Positions 21,810 to 32,579 of a stretch of DNA of 64,000 nucleotides are shown here, piece after piece. Numbering within the stretch: position 1 is the stretch's first letter; each line of letters starts with the position of its first letter. Below the pieces are notes generated by a model. The model was given only the letters and a program-made list of their open reading frames with translations. It had not been told where the DNA came from and did no database searches. The stretch is taken from the NCBI RefSeq assembly GCF_964204645.1, contig NC_134030.1:15588447-15652446 (forward strand), given 5' to 3'. The position numbers and the translations under genes are program-made. This DNA is from Tubulanus polymorphus (taxonomy: Eukaryota > Nemertea > Palaeonemertea > Tubulaniformes > Tubulanidae).

Positions 21810-22900
21810 TTATTCTTTTAATTTTACTAGATAAAATCCATTCATTAAATTTATCATCATACCCTTTATATTTCACCAAAGAATACTTTTTTCCTTTAAG
21901 AGTTTTTGTTTTCAATACTTTTTCTATTTTATATTCTATATCGTCTGGATTTGGTACAAGTGATAATTCTTGTTCATAGAAATAACCTAATATTTCTTCA
22001 TCTTTTATATCTTCTAATTTATAAACAAAAGGTTTAGTTAATATTATCTTTTTAATCTTGAATATATCTTCAGTAAAATTAGGGGTATAACCTTTGTAAA
22101 AGGTTTTTCGATATTTAGATATTCTAACGTGTTGTCCAATTTCAAATCTAGGTTCGCCGAAATCATGTGTAACAAACGCACCATATAAATTATTCCAAAC
22201 TATTTCTGAATTATCTTCTTTTCTGGCTTGTATAGGTTTCATATTTATAGAACTATGTTTAGAATTATTATAACCTTTCACTAAATCATCTAACACATCG
22301 ATATAATTATATGTTTCATTAGCAGTAAAATATTTCCACATTCTAGTTTTCAATGTTTTATTGAATCTTTCTATAATAGATGCTTTTTTATCTGAATGTG
22401 TTGAAAAATATTTTACATCGTTATCAGATAATAGTTTTTTGAAATGTTTATTATAGAATTCCTTACCTTCATCAAATTGTATCTTATCTGGAAGAGCTTC
22501 TTTAAATATTGATTTAAAAGCATTTGTTACTTCTATACCAGTTTTATTTTTGATTGGAATTGACCATGCGTATCTACTGAATATGTCTATAACATTTAAT
22601 ATCCAGAAATATCCTTTGTTGTGTTCTTCTAAGTTCTTCAAGTCAATTAAATCAGCTTGCCATTGTTGATCGCTATATGAAACCATAACTTTTCTTTAAA
22701 TAAGTTTTATCCATTTTCGCGTGGATTTGATATGTTGGTTGATTTTGTAACCATGATTTTAATTCACTATATTTTATATTTTCATTATCAGATTTAATTT
22801 TATTCCATAATTCTGAAACGTTAGAATATGATACTTCACTTTCTGGGTTATAATATAAATCTCTTAAATATTGATCTTTTTTCATCTTATTTAAATCCAT
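21802..22900 (-). pseudogene. DDE integrase with chromodomain, element C
   Basis: Homologue of the intact gene at 46899. The N-terminal 75 codons (22900-22673) and the catalytic/chromodomain part (22686-21802) are in different frames, with the shift close to 22680 (a missing base near tttctttaaataag). The catalytic D, D, E residues and the C-terminal chromodomain (KIEKVLKTKTLKGKKY...GYDDKFNEWI) are intact. Confidence 0.85.
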
Positions 22901-22921
22901 TAATAATAATTTAGATTTAAT

Positions 22922-23258
22922 TTAGAATTTATGAGTTGACTTATTTTCTGGTATAATAGGTTTATTATCATTGGAATCATCTTTATCATCAGATTTGAAT
23001 TTTGATTTATATATTACACCAGATAATATAATAATTGTGATTAACCCAATTGTAATATATAAGTAATTATTTCTTCCAGCATTAGAAGAATTAGATGGAT
23101 TGTTATTTGAATCAATATCAGATAATTTCTGTGATTCCTTTATATCAGTTAATTTCTTTTTCTTAGCTTTTTTTTAATTCTGCAGATCTTTTACCTAATT
23201 CCCTTGCCCATTTAATTTGTTTCTCGGATCTAGGCTTATTCTTAACGCCATCACTCAT
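22922..23258 (-). pseudogene. Basic single-span membrane protein, element C
   Basis: Homologue of the intact 127-codon gene at 47991. An extra A in an A-run near 23170 shifts the frame after the basic N-terminus. The hydrophobic span (around 23010-23070 on the minus strand) and the Asp/Lys-rich tail are still recognisable. Its ATG overlaps the stop of the 201-residue gene upstream. Confidence 0.7.
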
Positions 23259-23856
23259 TTATTTTAGTTAATTTTTGTTCCGATTCATTTTCTGTTTCGC
23301 CGTTTGGTTGTAGTACAGCGCCATCTGCTTCGTTCTTACCTGATTTATATTCCATAGGTTTGATATTCGAAAATGTTATGACACCATTAGAAATTAATGT
23401 CATAACCGTTCCTAATTGGAATGAAGCATATCCGACCCATTTTTGTAATTCAGTCATAACTAAATAGTCATTTTTCAAATCAGTAGATAATTCATTTTCA
23501 TCATCAATTGACATTAACCGGTTACATAACTTAGAATAACATTTGACAATACCATCTGAAATAGAATCATTTACTCTAGCTAATCTAGCTTCATAAATCT
23601 TAAAATATTTTATTACTTTATCTGGTTTCATAGAATCTAATTCTTGAAAAGTTATTATTTTCCCGATAAACTGATTACATTTACCACTAGCAATTAATAA
23701 TTCTAGATGGTGCTTACAATATAAGTAGTATTCATAATCAATATTGTTATTAACTTGAATAGAATTAGAAACAACTGGATCCTTATTATCACTTATACCC
23801 AAATCATCTATTGTTTTTTCAATATCAATACTATTCTTACTCGATTTCTTTGACAT
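23251..23856 (-). CDS. Conserved Polinton protein of 201 aa, element C
   Basis: Intact. A low-complexity N-terminus is followed by a helical core (IDYEYYLYCKHHLELLIASG, residues about 40-60; ITFQELDSM; KVIKYFKIYEARLARVNDSI; NDYLVMTELQKWVGYASFQLG) and an acidic tail ending SEQKLTKINE. There is no catalytic motif. It leads the leftward operon (201-aa protein, membrane protein, integrase, ATPase), and its stop overlaps the next start (ATGA). Copies at 48367 and 60983 are clearly homologous. Role unknown; the position suggests an integration, packaging or virion-assembly partner. Confidence 0.75.
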   Translation of the reverse strand: MSKKSSKNSIDIEKTIDDLGISDNKDPVVSNSIQVNNNIDYEYYLYCKHHLELLIASGKCNQFIGKIITFQELDSMKPDKVIKYFKIYEARLARVNDSISDGIVKCYSKLCNRLMSIDDENELSTDLKNDYLVMTELQKWVGYASFQLGTVMTLISNGVITFSNIKPMEYKSGKNEADGAVLQPNGETENESEQKLTKINE

Positions 23857-23869
23857 TTATATTAGAGAA

Positions 23870-24462
23870 ATTTAATAAGAAAAATATTATAAGTATTATA
23901 AAATGATACTAGTATCTCTTTAGCTTAATACTAAATTGACTAGGTTAGTTAAAGTTAAAGAATTTCTATTCAATCTAGTGTCAATTAGAATTACCAAAAG
24001 GAAATATTAAAATTATAATAGAATTCACTAGCTAGTTGAAGTAATTGTTTTTTAAATACTTTTTATTTAAATTAGGATTTAATATCTCACTACTATTGTT
24101 TATCTATTAGGAGCAGTAATTATAACTGTCCAGATAAGTCATTTCGGATTCTCGATAATAAATCCTCAAACTGAAAATAAATTCAAAGAAACGACTGGTG
24201 GAAATACTATTTCATAAACACATATATATTATTCTACAATCATTATCGATTTCCACATTCCAAGCCGCTCCTGAGAGGAGCGGTAAGGCATGCGTGGAAT
24301 GCAGGAATCAATAAAGTACAATACAACATCTGTCACTGCGATATTAACAATAGCTGAATATAGAATAATAGAAAATGCAATTAGGGTAAATATAATACAA
24401 ATACAAAAAATCTATATAGTATGAAAAATTGTTAACTAAACAAACAAATCATCATTGGGATT
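23870..24462. other. Non-coding region upstream of the leftward operon, element C
   Basis: No gene. It is conserved with 61600-61960 and in part with 49000-49200. It contains the palindrome ACTAGCTAGT (near 24028) in a conserved gaattcactagctagttgaa context. A strong GC-rich hairpin, CCGCTCCT-gag-AGGAGCGG, sits near 24271-24289 inside an outer stem ATTCCA/TGGAAT. The hairpin is absent from the other copies. Confidence 0.55.
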
Positions 24463-25178
24463 TTATAATTCCGACCAGAATTCTTTGATTTCGGGGTAAT
24501 TTTCAAACATTTTTTCGATTTCTGCCAAATGATTAATAACGGTAGACCCAATAATTGAAATTTTCAAAATGAATTTAATTTCCCAATCCCTCTAAGTTTT
24601 CTTTCATACCCGACACTAATATGTATATTTTCTTTAACCCAATTAGCCCATGAAATATTTATAGCTTGAGTCGAATGAAAAAGAACAAACCCTTTATTCA
24701 AGGAATTCCCAAAAATTATAAAATCCCAAAGATGATTTGTTTGTTTCGTTAACAATTTTTCATACTCGATTACCAGTAAGCCACTAATTTCTGAAAATAA
24801 ATGCGCGTCTATTTCACTAAAGTTCGATAAATCTCTATGATCCAGTAATTTTGATTTTAAATATTCGTGTAGTTCACAACCGCTCAATTTGATTCTATTT
24901 TCTTTAAGTCCTAATAATGTTTTTAAACTTGGTGTTGGTATTTTTGGTAATTCTTGTATCTTTGATTGTTTGGTTGTAATTACTTCGTCCAAAATTGACA
25001 CTAATTGTTTATAATAATCCATATGTTTCCTGATTTTTTCGATATTTTTGGCTTCTATATCTATTACAGTCTCTTGTGATGGTGTGTTGACATCCATACA
25101 TTCTGGCTCCTCACTTTCTTGCGTTAGATTTGGAGTAGATGGTGGAGTTCTTGATCTGTATGACATTTTTTTTACCAA
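24463..25178 (-). pseudogene. Hypothetical cargo protein (DUF3102-like?), element C
   Basis: 204 codons are open, then TGA at 24564, after which the same frame continues for about 33 codons to TAA at 24463-24465. The continuation (LAEIEKMFENYPEIKEFW) aligns with the end of the copy at 62297, so the TGA is a nonsense mutation. The C-terminal half (NHLWDFIIFGNSLNKGFVLF...ISWANWVKENIHISVGYERKLRGIG) has the look of phage DUF3102-type proteins, where a W-x-x-W-h-x-x-x segment is followed by a helix-turn-helix-like stretch. That assignment is from memory and tentative. Element E lacks this gene. Confidence 0.55.
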
Positions 25179-25615
25179 ATATCTAGAATGAAGAATAAAA
25201 CTAACTTGAAGTTGTAGTTTTCAAATAAGATTAATACACTTAAACATGTTTAACGTTTCCCGGCGTCTTAATAACAACAAAAATAGTACTTACATTTATA
25301 ACTGTAAACTCCTAATTGTGTTTCTAGAGAAAAATCTTATACGTTCTATATATTCCGTCTGTTCAGTTCGGATGTTGTAATGCGTTTGCGCTCAATACGC
25401 CCAGGCACTGTCTGTCTAAGCAACAGATGTTCCTTTGTGATGTAATTGATTAATCCTTTTCAACTGAAATAGCACATTCGATCAATATTCAAATGAGGTA
25501 CACCCCATTCAACTGAATATAAAATGCGGCACAGATGTTTTTTTGTACAGCTAACCTATTACAATTACATATAGGCAGTTTGACATAGATTGAGAGTAAC
25601 CGGTTTTCTAAGCGC
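25179..25615. other. Non-coding spacer between cargo gene and HNH gene, element C
   Basis: No gene or clear repeat. GC content is slightly higher than the surrounding element. In the right arm of the complex (62649-62656) this spacer is absent and the two genes overlap. Confidence 0.45.
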
Positions 25616-25942
25616 TTAAGCTTCAACGTATTTTTCATTATGTGTTGAGTTCCATAATTCAACAAATGTCTTTGCTTTAACCAGTTGATCTAAATATAAC
25701 TGTAAATCTAGTTTATTAGATTTAATTATGTTTTCCTTCTTTTCTAAAGGTCTTAAATTTCTCCAGCTCCATATTAGCTTCTTATTATAATCATCACTCA
25801 TGTCAAATTTAGAAATCGGCAACACGTGATCAATATGAGAGTATTCACCATAATTATCTATATTCATTTTATTGTCGAATTGATATATTATCCAAAAATA
25901 TATTATTAAAAAATTGTGTTAATCTAGACCTTAAACATTGTT
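25616..25942 (-). pseudogene. HNH endonuclease gene of element C, cut by element D
   Basis: The C-terminal 83 codons carry the HNH core (HIDHVLPISKF...NLRPLEKKENIIKSNK). Upstream there is an internal deletion of roughly 70 nt, and at 25942 the sequence (ttaaacattgtt) stops at the first base of element D. In the intact gene the same sequence continues as tcaatctaaaatt (compare 63030-63050). The 5' half is lost from the window, presumably by the recombination that formed the right arm. Confidence 0.85.
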
Positions 25943-26128
25943 AGTAATAGGGATAATAGGCTTTCATACCAAAGGTCGAAAGGTCGAGAAATTTTCCAAA
26001 TGTGAAAATAACAATAATTTCTACTTGAATTAGTCGCGTACACTCCTAATTCAAGTAGAAATTATTATTATTTTAACTTTTGGAAAATTTCTCAACCTCT
26101 CAACCATTGATATGAAAGCCCTATTACT
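25943..26128. repeat. Left terminal palindrome of element D
   Basis: A 186-bp inverted repeat from AGTAATAGGGATAATAGGC to GAAAGCCCTATTACT, with centre around cgcgtacactc. A short deletion marks the inner arm (gccctattact instead of gcctattatccctattact). The linker and an inner terminus (AGTAATTAGAAATTGTGGC at 26178) follow. Confidence 0.85.
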
Positions 26129-26390
26129 CTTAAAATATTCATATACATGAATAAAATATAAATGAATAACATATATAAGTAATTAGAAATTGTGGCTTTC
26201 AGATCAGAGTACGAGAGTACGAGCTCTTATAAAATAGATATATAGATATATTTTAAACATATTTCAATATTTATATTTGTATGAGTTAGATTTTTAAACA
26301 TAAAAAGTGTGAGTAAAGTGTGATTGAAATAATTCATATTTAAATCATTGAACTTCTAAAATCAATTTTTAAAAGAAATTTAGTATTAAA

Positions 26391-29300
26391 ATGGAAGCAA
26401 ATAAGTACTACTGTTCAACATGTAATATCAATATAGATAAATCCCAAAAAGCAAGACACAATAAAACTAAAACGCATTTAGAAAATAAATTAAAGTTAAA
26501 ATATGAAGATGATATATTAGAAACTAAATTAGATGAATTAAAGAATGAAAAAGAAACATACAAATGTGATACATGTAATCAATCATTCAGTGATAAAAGA
26601 TATTATAATGAACATTTAAAATCTAAAAGCCATATTAGAAATATGAATAATGATATTTTAGGTGAAGATTATTTTGACAATGATAAGAAACATAAGACAA
26701 TTTAAAGAATAAGAAATAAATTAATCAATAAAAGACCATACATGGAAGATGTAAGAAATTATATTAATTCATTAGATAATAAAAAAGATATAGAAATAAC
26801 CGAAGCATTTAAAAGTGATATTGGTCCAGCTGCTATTGAGTTTAAATTTCATAAAGGAAAAACATTAGAAGAAAATAAAAAACATTTAGAAAATATGAAA
26901 AATATTAAAAAAATAAATAACTGATGTTGAATACCCTAAAATTAGTATATCTTCTAAAGTAAAGTTTATAAAATCTGAAGATAAACCAATATATAATATA
27001 AATTCTCATTCACAACATATTATATCTAAACAACATATAGATGAAAAATTAGATAAATATTATAATGAAGTAAAAACTAAAATAGAAGAGAAATATTTTG
27101 AAGGGTCTGGTTTAATATTTGATGAGATAATATTTATGACTTAAAATGTTTATAACACAAAATATAATAAGTTAACTAAATCAAAACCAATTGATGAAAA
27201 TAATGTATAATATTATAAAGATGATAGTATAAATGGAACAAGTTATATTAAACTACCATTTAAAACTAATGCTGTAATAAATGTACAAAATTTTGATGAT
27301 AAATGTTTTCTATGGACAATTATAAGTTGCTTACATCCAACAGAAGATATTACACATAGTTTTAGATTAACACATTATAAACCATTTGAAAATAATTATA
27401 AGATATATAATTATCCTGTTAGAATTAAAAATATCCCAAAAATAGAAAGAGATAATAATCTAAGAATAAATGTATTTGATTTAATCAAATTACCAAATAC
27501 AAAAGGTAACAATATAAAACATTATACATTAGAACCTTTATACCTATCAAAAGATTATAATTCAAACGATGTTATAGATATACTATATTATGAGAATCAT
27601 TATATGTGGATTAAACAAATAGATTTATTTTTTGAACAGAAAGTGATCACCATAATAAAATATATCTATGTAGAAAATGTTTACATAAATTCAGTAATGA
27701 AAGTACATTATTAAATCATAAACAATTATGTGAAAATCATGATTATTGTAAATTAGTTTTACCAAATGAAAAGGATAAAATATTAGAATTAAAAAAATAT
27801 GATTACAAAAATAAAGTACCAATTGTTATATATGGAGATTTTGAATCATTAAATAAAGAATTAACTGATCAAGATAGAAAAGAAATATATTGTAAAAGAA
27901 AGAAATTAAATTCTAATGAAAATGATTTTTCAGATGAAACACAAAAAACAAATACAATTAAAAAGATTCATCAATCAGCTGCTGCTTTTGGATTATATAT
28001 AAAATCTGATTATCCAGAACTAATTAAAAGTGAATATTATCATTATAGAAATGAAAATGTTATCAATCATTTTTTTGACTTATTAATTGAATATGAAATA
28101 AAATTTAATGAAAAGTTAAATGAAAATATAGAAATTATAATGACAGAAGAAGATAAAGAAGCATTTGCGTTTGCAGATAAATGTTATTATTGTGAAAAGA
28201 TATTTAATTATAAAGATAAAAAAGTAAGAGACCATGATCATTTGAACGGAAAGTTTAGAGGCGCTGCACATGAGAATTGTAACTTACAAGCTAAGAAAAT
28301 TAATTTTGTACCAGTTATATTTCATAATCTATCAGGATATGATGCACATTTATTCATCAAACAGTTATGCCATAAAATAGAAGAAATTAATAACGAAATA
28401 GAAAGATTAAATTCAAATAGATCAAAAGATAAAATACCAACTTATAAATTTAGAATGTTAGCTAAAACATCTGAGAATTATATATCATTCCAATTTGGTT
28501 GTCTAAGATTTATAGATTCATATAGATTTTTAAATAGTTCATTAGATAACTTATCAAAATGATTAGTTGATGATGAATTAAAAATATTAAAACAACATTA
28601 TCCAAATAATGATGATTTTCAATTAATGAGATATAAAGGAGCGATTCCATATTCTTTCTATAAAAATCATAATGATTTCAATATAACTGAATTATTGAAA
28701 GAACAATTCTATGATGAATTAAAAAATGAATATGTTAAAGACAAAGTATATAATAGAACATTGAATATTTGGAATCATTTTGGAATGAAAAATCATGGAC
28801 AATTAGTAGATTTATATTTAAAATCAGATGTATTATTATTATCGGATATATTCGAAAGGTTTAGAGATGTAAACCTAAAACATTTCAATATTGATCCTTG
28901 TCATTGTTATTCTATTCCAGGTTTAACATGGGATTTACAGATATAAAAATGGATTTGTTAACAAATATAGATCAATTATTATTATTTGAAAAATCTATAA
29001 GAGGAGGAGTTTCAGGTGTATTAGGCGATAGATATTTCAATGTAAATGATAACCCTGGATATAAGTTATTATATATAGATGCAAATAATCTTTATGGTTG
29101 GGCAATGGTGGAACCACAACCTTATGGAGTATTTGAAATAAGTGAAGTTTTACAGCATCAAAAAATTATAAATTTGATTGGAAGAAAAGAATCCTAGATA
29201 TTGCAGATGATTCAGATACTGGTTACTTCTTCGTTGTAGACTTGGAATATCCTGAAGATAAAATATTTAAATCTAGAAATCTAGCATACTGTCCAGAACA

Positions 29301-30411
29301 TAAAACTGTAACACATGAAGAATTATCAAGTTATCAAAAAAGAATTAAACCCGAAAATCATATTCATACAGAAAAGTTAATGGTAACTCAAAAAGATAAA
29401 TATAATTATGTAGTACATTATAGAATGTTGAAGTTTTATTTAGATCAAGGAATGATTCTAAAAAAAGTACATAGATATATTTCATTTAGTCAATCTAAGT
29501 GGTTAGAAAAATATATAGATTTTAACACCAAGCAGAGAACTGAAGCTAAAACTGATTCCGAGAAGGATTTCTTCAAGTTAATGAATAATGCATTCTATGG
29601 TAAGACTTGTGAAAATATTAGAAATAGAAATGATATTGAGTTAGTTAGTAATGGTAAAAGAATTAGGCATTTACAAACATATCCTAAATTTATAGGTAAC
29701 AGAATATTTGATGAAAATTTAGCTGCAGTTAAAATGAGAAGAACATCTATGAAATTTAATAAACCAATTTATGTTGGAGCATCAGTTTTAGAATTATCAA
29801 AATTACTAATGTATGAATTCTATTATAATGTATTACAACCTCATTTTGGAGAAAAACATATAGAAATCTTATATTTTGATACTGACAGTTACATATTAAA
29901 GATAAAAACTAATAACATAACTGATGATTTAAAAACATTTAAACATCATTTTGATTTCAGTAATTATCCTAAAAATCATGAATTCTTTAGCAATGATAAT
30001 AAAAAGCGACCCGGTGAATTCAAAGATGAATTAGGTGGTGAAGAAATGATAGAATTCATTGGTATTCGATCTAAAATGTATTCATATAAAACTAAAGAAC
30101 ATGAAGCTAAAAAGTTAAAAGGAATAACCAAAAGTGTAGTAGAAAAGAATATTCATTTCAAAGATTACATCAATTGTATATTCAATGAAGAAGTTAGAAA
30201 ACATTAGATGAGATGTTCAAGATCAGAAGATCACGAGATGTTTATTGAAGAAATTGAAAAGGTTAGTTTGAATCAATTTGATGATAAAAGATATATTTTA
30301 GATGATGGAATTCATACAGTTGATTATGGTTGCAATTTAGATGAATACTTAAAATTTTAAAGAGAAGAAACAAAAGAGAACGAGATTATGAACAGGATTC
30401 TAACGTGTTAA
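26391..30411 (+). pseudogene. Family B DNA polymerase, element D
   Basis: Recognisable from the N-terminal fingers to the RILTC end. Motif A (YIDANNLYGWAM) lies near 29080, motif B (LMNNAFYGKTC) near 29580, and motif C (YFDTDSY) near 29875, uninterrupted by an intein. Roughly ten lesions are seen: in-frame stops near 26703, 27141, 27208, 28561, 30207 and 30358, frameshifts near 26910 and 27633, and small deletions near 28930 and 29150. It is much more decayed than the copy in E, which fits D being the older host of E. Confidence 0.88.
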
Positions 30412-30440
30412 TCAAATGTTAATAAAAATATGTTATTAAA

Positions 30441-30794
30441 ATGCAGAGTAAACAAACACACAGTGAGAACAACAAATTATTTCTAGATAGAATAAAAGAT
30501 ACTTCAAATGTCAAATCAGTAGATTATAAATTTAAGAAGTTAAAAGAATTAACAATCCATAAGAAATATCTAATTACAGATATTGTTACAGTTACTAACA
30601 AATATGGAGATAAATTAGTTATACACTTAGAATATGAAGGATTAAAAGGAAATACATATAAATTCAGAACATATTTACCCGATAGATTTCATAGATTATC
30701 AAGTGAAGATTTAGAAGAATTATGTTCTGGAGATTTCTATTTCGTATACAAAGGTAAGAATGAAAAAGGGCACCATGAAATAGATTTCGAATAA
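30441..30794 (+). CDS. Small OB-fold-like protein (117 aa), element D
   Basis: Intact. Core: LTIHKKYLITDIVTVTNKYG (residues about 32-51), KLVIHLEYEGLKGNTYKFRTYLPDRFHRLSSEDLEEL (about 53-90), then DFYFVYKG. Alternating beta-type segments with a YLPDRF signature suggest a small beta-barrel such as an OB fold and possibly nucleic-acid binding, since it always follows the polymerase. That is inference from pattern, not a confirmed family. Here the start is ttattaaaATG, without the T-run. Confidence 0.65.
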   Translation: MQSKQTHSENNKLFLDRIKDTSNVKSVDYKFKKLKELTIHKKYLITDIVTVTNKYGDKLVIHLEYEGLKGNTYKFRTYLPDRFHRLSSEDLEELCSGDFYFVYKGKNEKGHHEIDFE

Positions 30795-30811
30795 GAAAAT
30801 ATGTAAAATAA

Positions 30812-31669
30812 ATGGTAGAATTAAAAGAATACAGAATATTTGTTGATTCTAGAAGACTTACAAATTATAAATCACATAATTTACTTGTACAGTTAGATAG
30901 AGAATTCAAGAATTGTGTTGATTTAAAATTAGTTAATATAAGTTTATGTAATTCTTTTTATAATATATCGAATAGAACTATTGAACATAGAGCCTTTTTA
31001 ATTCTTGATAAAGGTAAAAATGAATGGTCTTATATATATTTAAAACCGGGGTTATATAATTTAGATACATTAGCACAAGAAATTAATAGAAAAGCCTTGC
31101 ACAAATTAGGTAGTAACTCCGGGTTTAGTATTAGATTTTTAAAAAGTGATTGTTCTGATAGAATAAAGATAAGGTTGTCTAATAGTGAAAAACATAAATT
31201 TATGGTAAAAAAACCTATAGCTAAACTGTTAGGAATTCTTCCAGATAGATCTTTTAAAAATATTGATGCTGTTACACCAAACTTAATACCTTACACGCAT
31301 TTTTATATTTATTGCAATTTAATCGATCCTACAAAAACATTCGAAGCAACTAAAGATATAACTTGTAATTCTGGTTTATTAAACATTTTACCATTGAAGA
31401 ATGTTAAAGAATTTGGAACACAAATAAATTATAATTTAACAGAATGTGATTTCAAACCATGCATTCCTCGTTTTAATAATTTTAGATTAGAAATTAGAAA
31501 TCACAATGGATACTTAATTGATTTAAATAATTTAGAAATATTTAAAATGGGAAGTGTTAATGTTGATAAATTTGATATCAATGATATTCTAAAATTAACA
31601 TTAGCAGTTACTTTATCTAATTTAACTATTGATTATTTGGAAAAACAAAAATATATTCCTCCTATATAA
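30812..31669 (+). CDS. Fusion of minor capsid protein with tail of the 73-aa membrane protein, element D
   Basis: 285 open codons. Residues 1 to about 240 are the penton-like minor capsid protein (VELKEYRIFVDSRRLTNYKS...FYIYCNLIDPTKTFEATKD...EIRNHNGYLIDLNN). Near 31530-31545 the sequence jumps, in frame, into the second half of the small membrane protein (FKMGSVNVDKFDINDILKL...KQKYIPPI). A deletion of several hundred bp has removed the last residues of the first gene, the whole 115-residue gene and the first half of the membrane gene. Unusually, all that remains reads through. It is probably non-functional for the capsid role because the final beta-strand is lost. Confidence 0.75.
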   Translation: MVELKEYRIFVDSRRLTNYKSHNLLVQLDREFKNCVDLKLVNISLCNSFYNISNRTIEHRAFLILDKGKNEWSYIYLKPGLYNLDTLAQEINRKALHKLGSNSGFSIRFLKSDCSDRIKIRLSNSEKHKFMVKKPIAKLLGILPDRSFKNIDAVTPNLIPYTHFYIYCNLIDPTKTFEATKDITCNSGLLNILPLKNVKEFGTQINYNLTECDFKPCIPRFNNFRLEIRNHNGYLIDLNNLEIFKMGSVNVDKFDINDILKLTLAVTLSNLTIDYLEKQKYIPPI

Positions 31670-31693
31670 ATGCATAATTATTTTACTAAATAA

Positions 31694-32107
31694 ATGGCTT
31701 CTGCAGTTATAACTATTATAGGATCGGCAATTGTTAACGCTTTAGCATTTACTGGTGGTGGTTATTTATCTAAACATATTGATAAAAATGGATCATTAAC
31801 AGAACAAAAAAGACATAACTTAGCATTAGAGAAATACAATAAAGATTCAGAAGAATATAGAGAAAAAAGGCAAAACTATATTAACAAGGAATTATATGAT
31901 CAGAAGATTTCACATAGAGATTTTCAATCAGTTGATGATGCAATGAGTTTATATAACGCGGTAACCAATAGAGAAAAATTACATCTATACAAACCTAATT
32001 TATCAGATTATTATACCCCAAGTAAAGAACAACAGAAATATGAAATAATATGGATTTTAGGCGGAACTGTTATTGTTATATTTGTAGCGTATAGATTTAC
32101 TAATTAG
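31694..32107 (+). CDS. Two-span membrane protein (137 aa), element D
   Basis: Intact. An N-terminal hydrophobic span (ASAVITIIGSAIVNALAFTGGGYL), a charged helical middle (EQKRHNLALEKYNKDSEEYREKRQNY) and a second span at the C-terminus (IIWILGGTVIVIFVAYRF). Three residues are deleted relative to the copy at 40021. The short distance to its neighbours and the taaataaATG start are typical of the block. It is likely a virion membrane or capsid-linked protein; family not recognised. Confidence 0.65.
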   Translation: MASAVITIIGSAIVNALAFTGGGYLSKHIDKNGSLTEQKRHNLALEKYNKDSEEYREKRQNYINKELYDQKISHRDFQSVDDAMSLYNAVTNREKLHLYKPNLSDYYTPSKEQQKYEIIWILGGTVIVIFVAYRFTN

Positions 32108-32127
32108 TTACTTTTTTTGCTAAATAA

Positions 32128-32552
32128 ATGGATGGTAATATTGATATTATACCTCATGATATAAATAAAACTAAATTAGAAATATATTTAGAAAAACAAA
32201 TATTAGAATTTGAAAGTGACTTAAAGATAAAAAAGAAAAAATATTTAAAAAGTAAAATTATATATTATTTTATTATAAGTGGTTCGGTTACAATTAGTTC
32301 TGTAATAACATTTTAGCAATATTCAGTCCATTAACACCTCTAGCTATATCGATTGGTGTATTAGGATTAAGTTCAAGTGTATTAACTGGTATAAGTTCAA
32401 AATTAAATATAAAAAGTAATAAAGAAAAAATTAAAACTAATATAAAAGAAATTAATAAATTGAAGAATACACTAGATTATATAATAAGTTTAAATGGCCA
32501 TATAACAGTTGAAGAACAAGATAAATTATTAAAAGAATTAATAAATTATTAG
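32128..32552 (+). pseudogene. Membrane/coiled-coil protein, element D
   Basis: Homologue of 15879 and 40463. A single missing base near 32313 (acattttagcaat) closes the frame after 62 codons; the rest is alignable to the TAG at 32550-32552. Confidence 0.75.
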
Positions 32553-32579
32553 TTAATTATTAATTTTTTAATTATATAA

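Noticed and set aside
26391-30411. Stop-codon reassignment to explain the interrupted genes
   Set aside because: TAA, TAG and TGA all appear at positions where other copies have different ordinary codons, and frameshifts occur too; decay explains it better.
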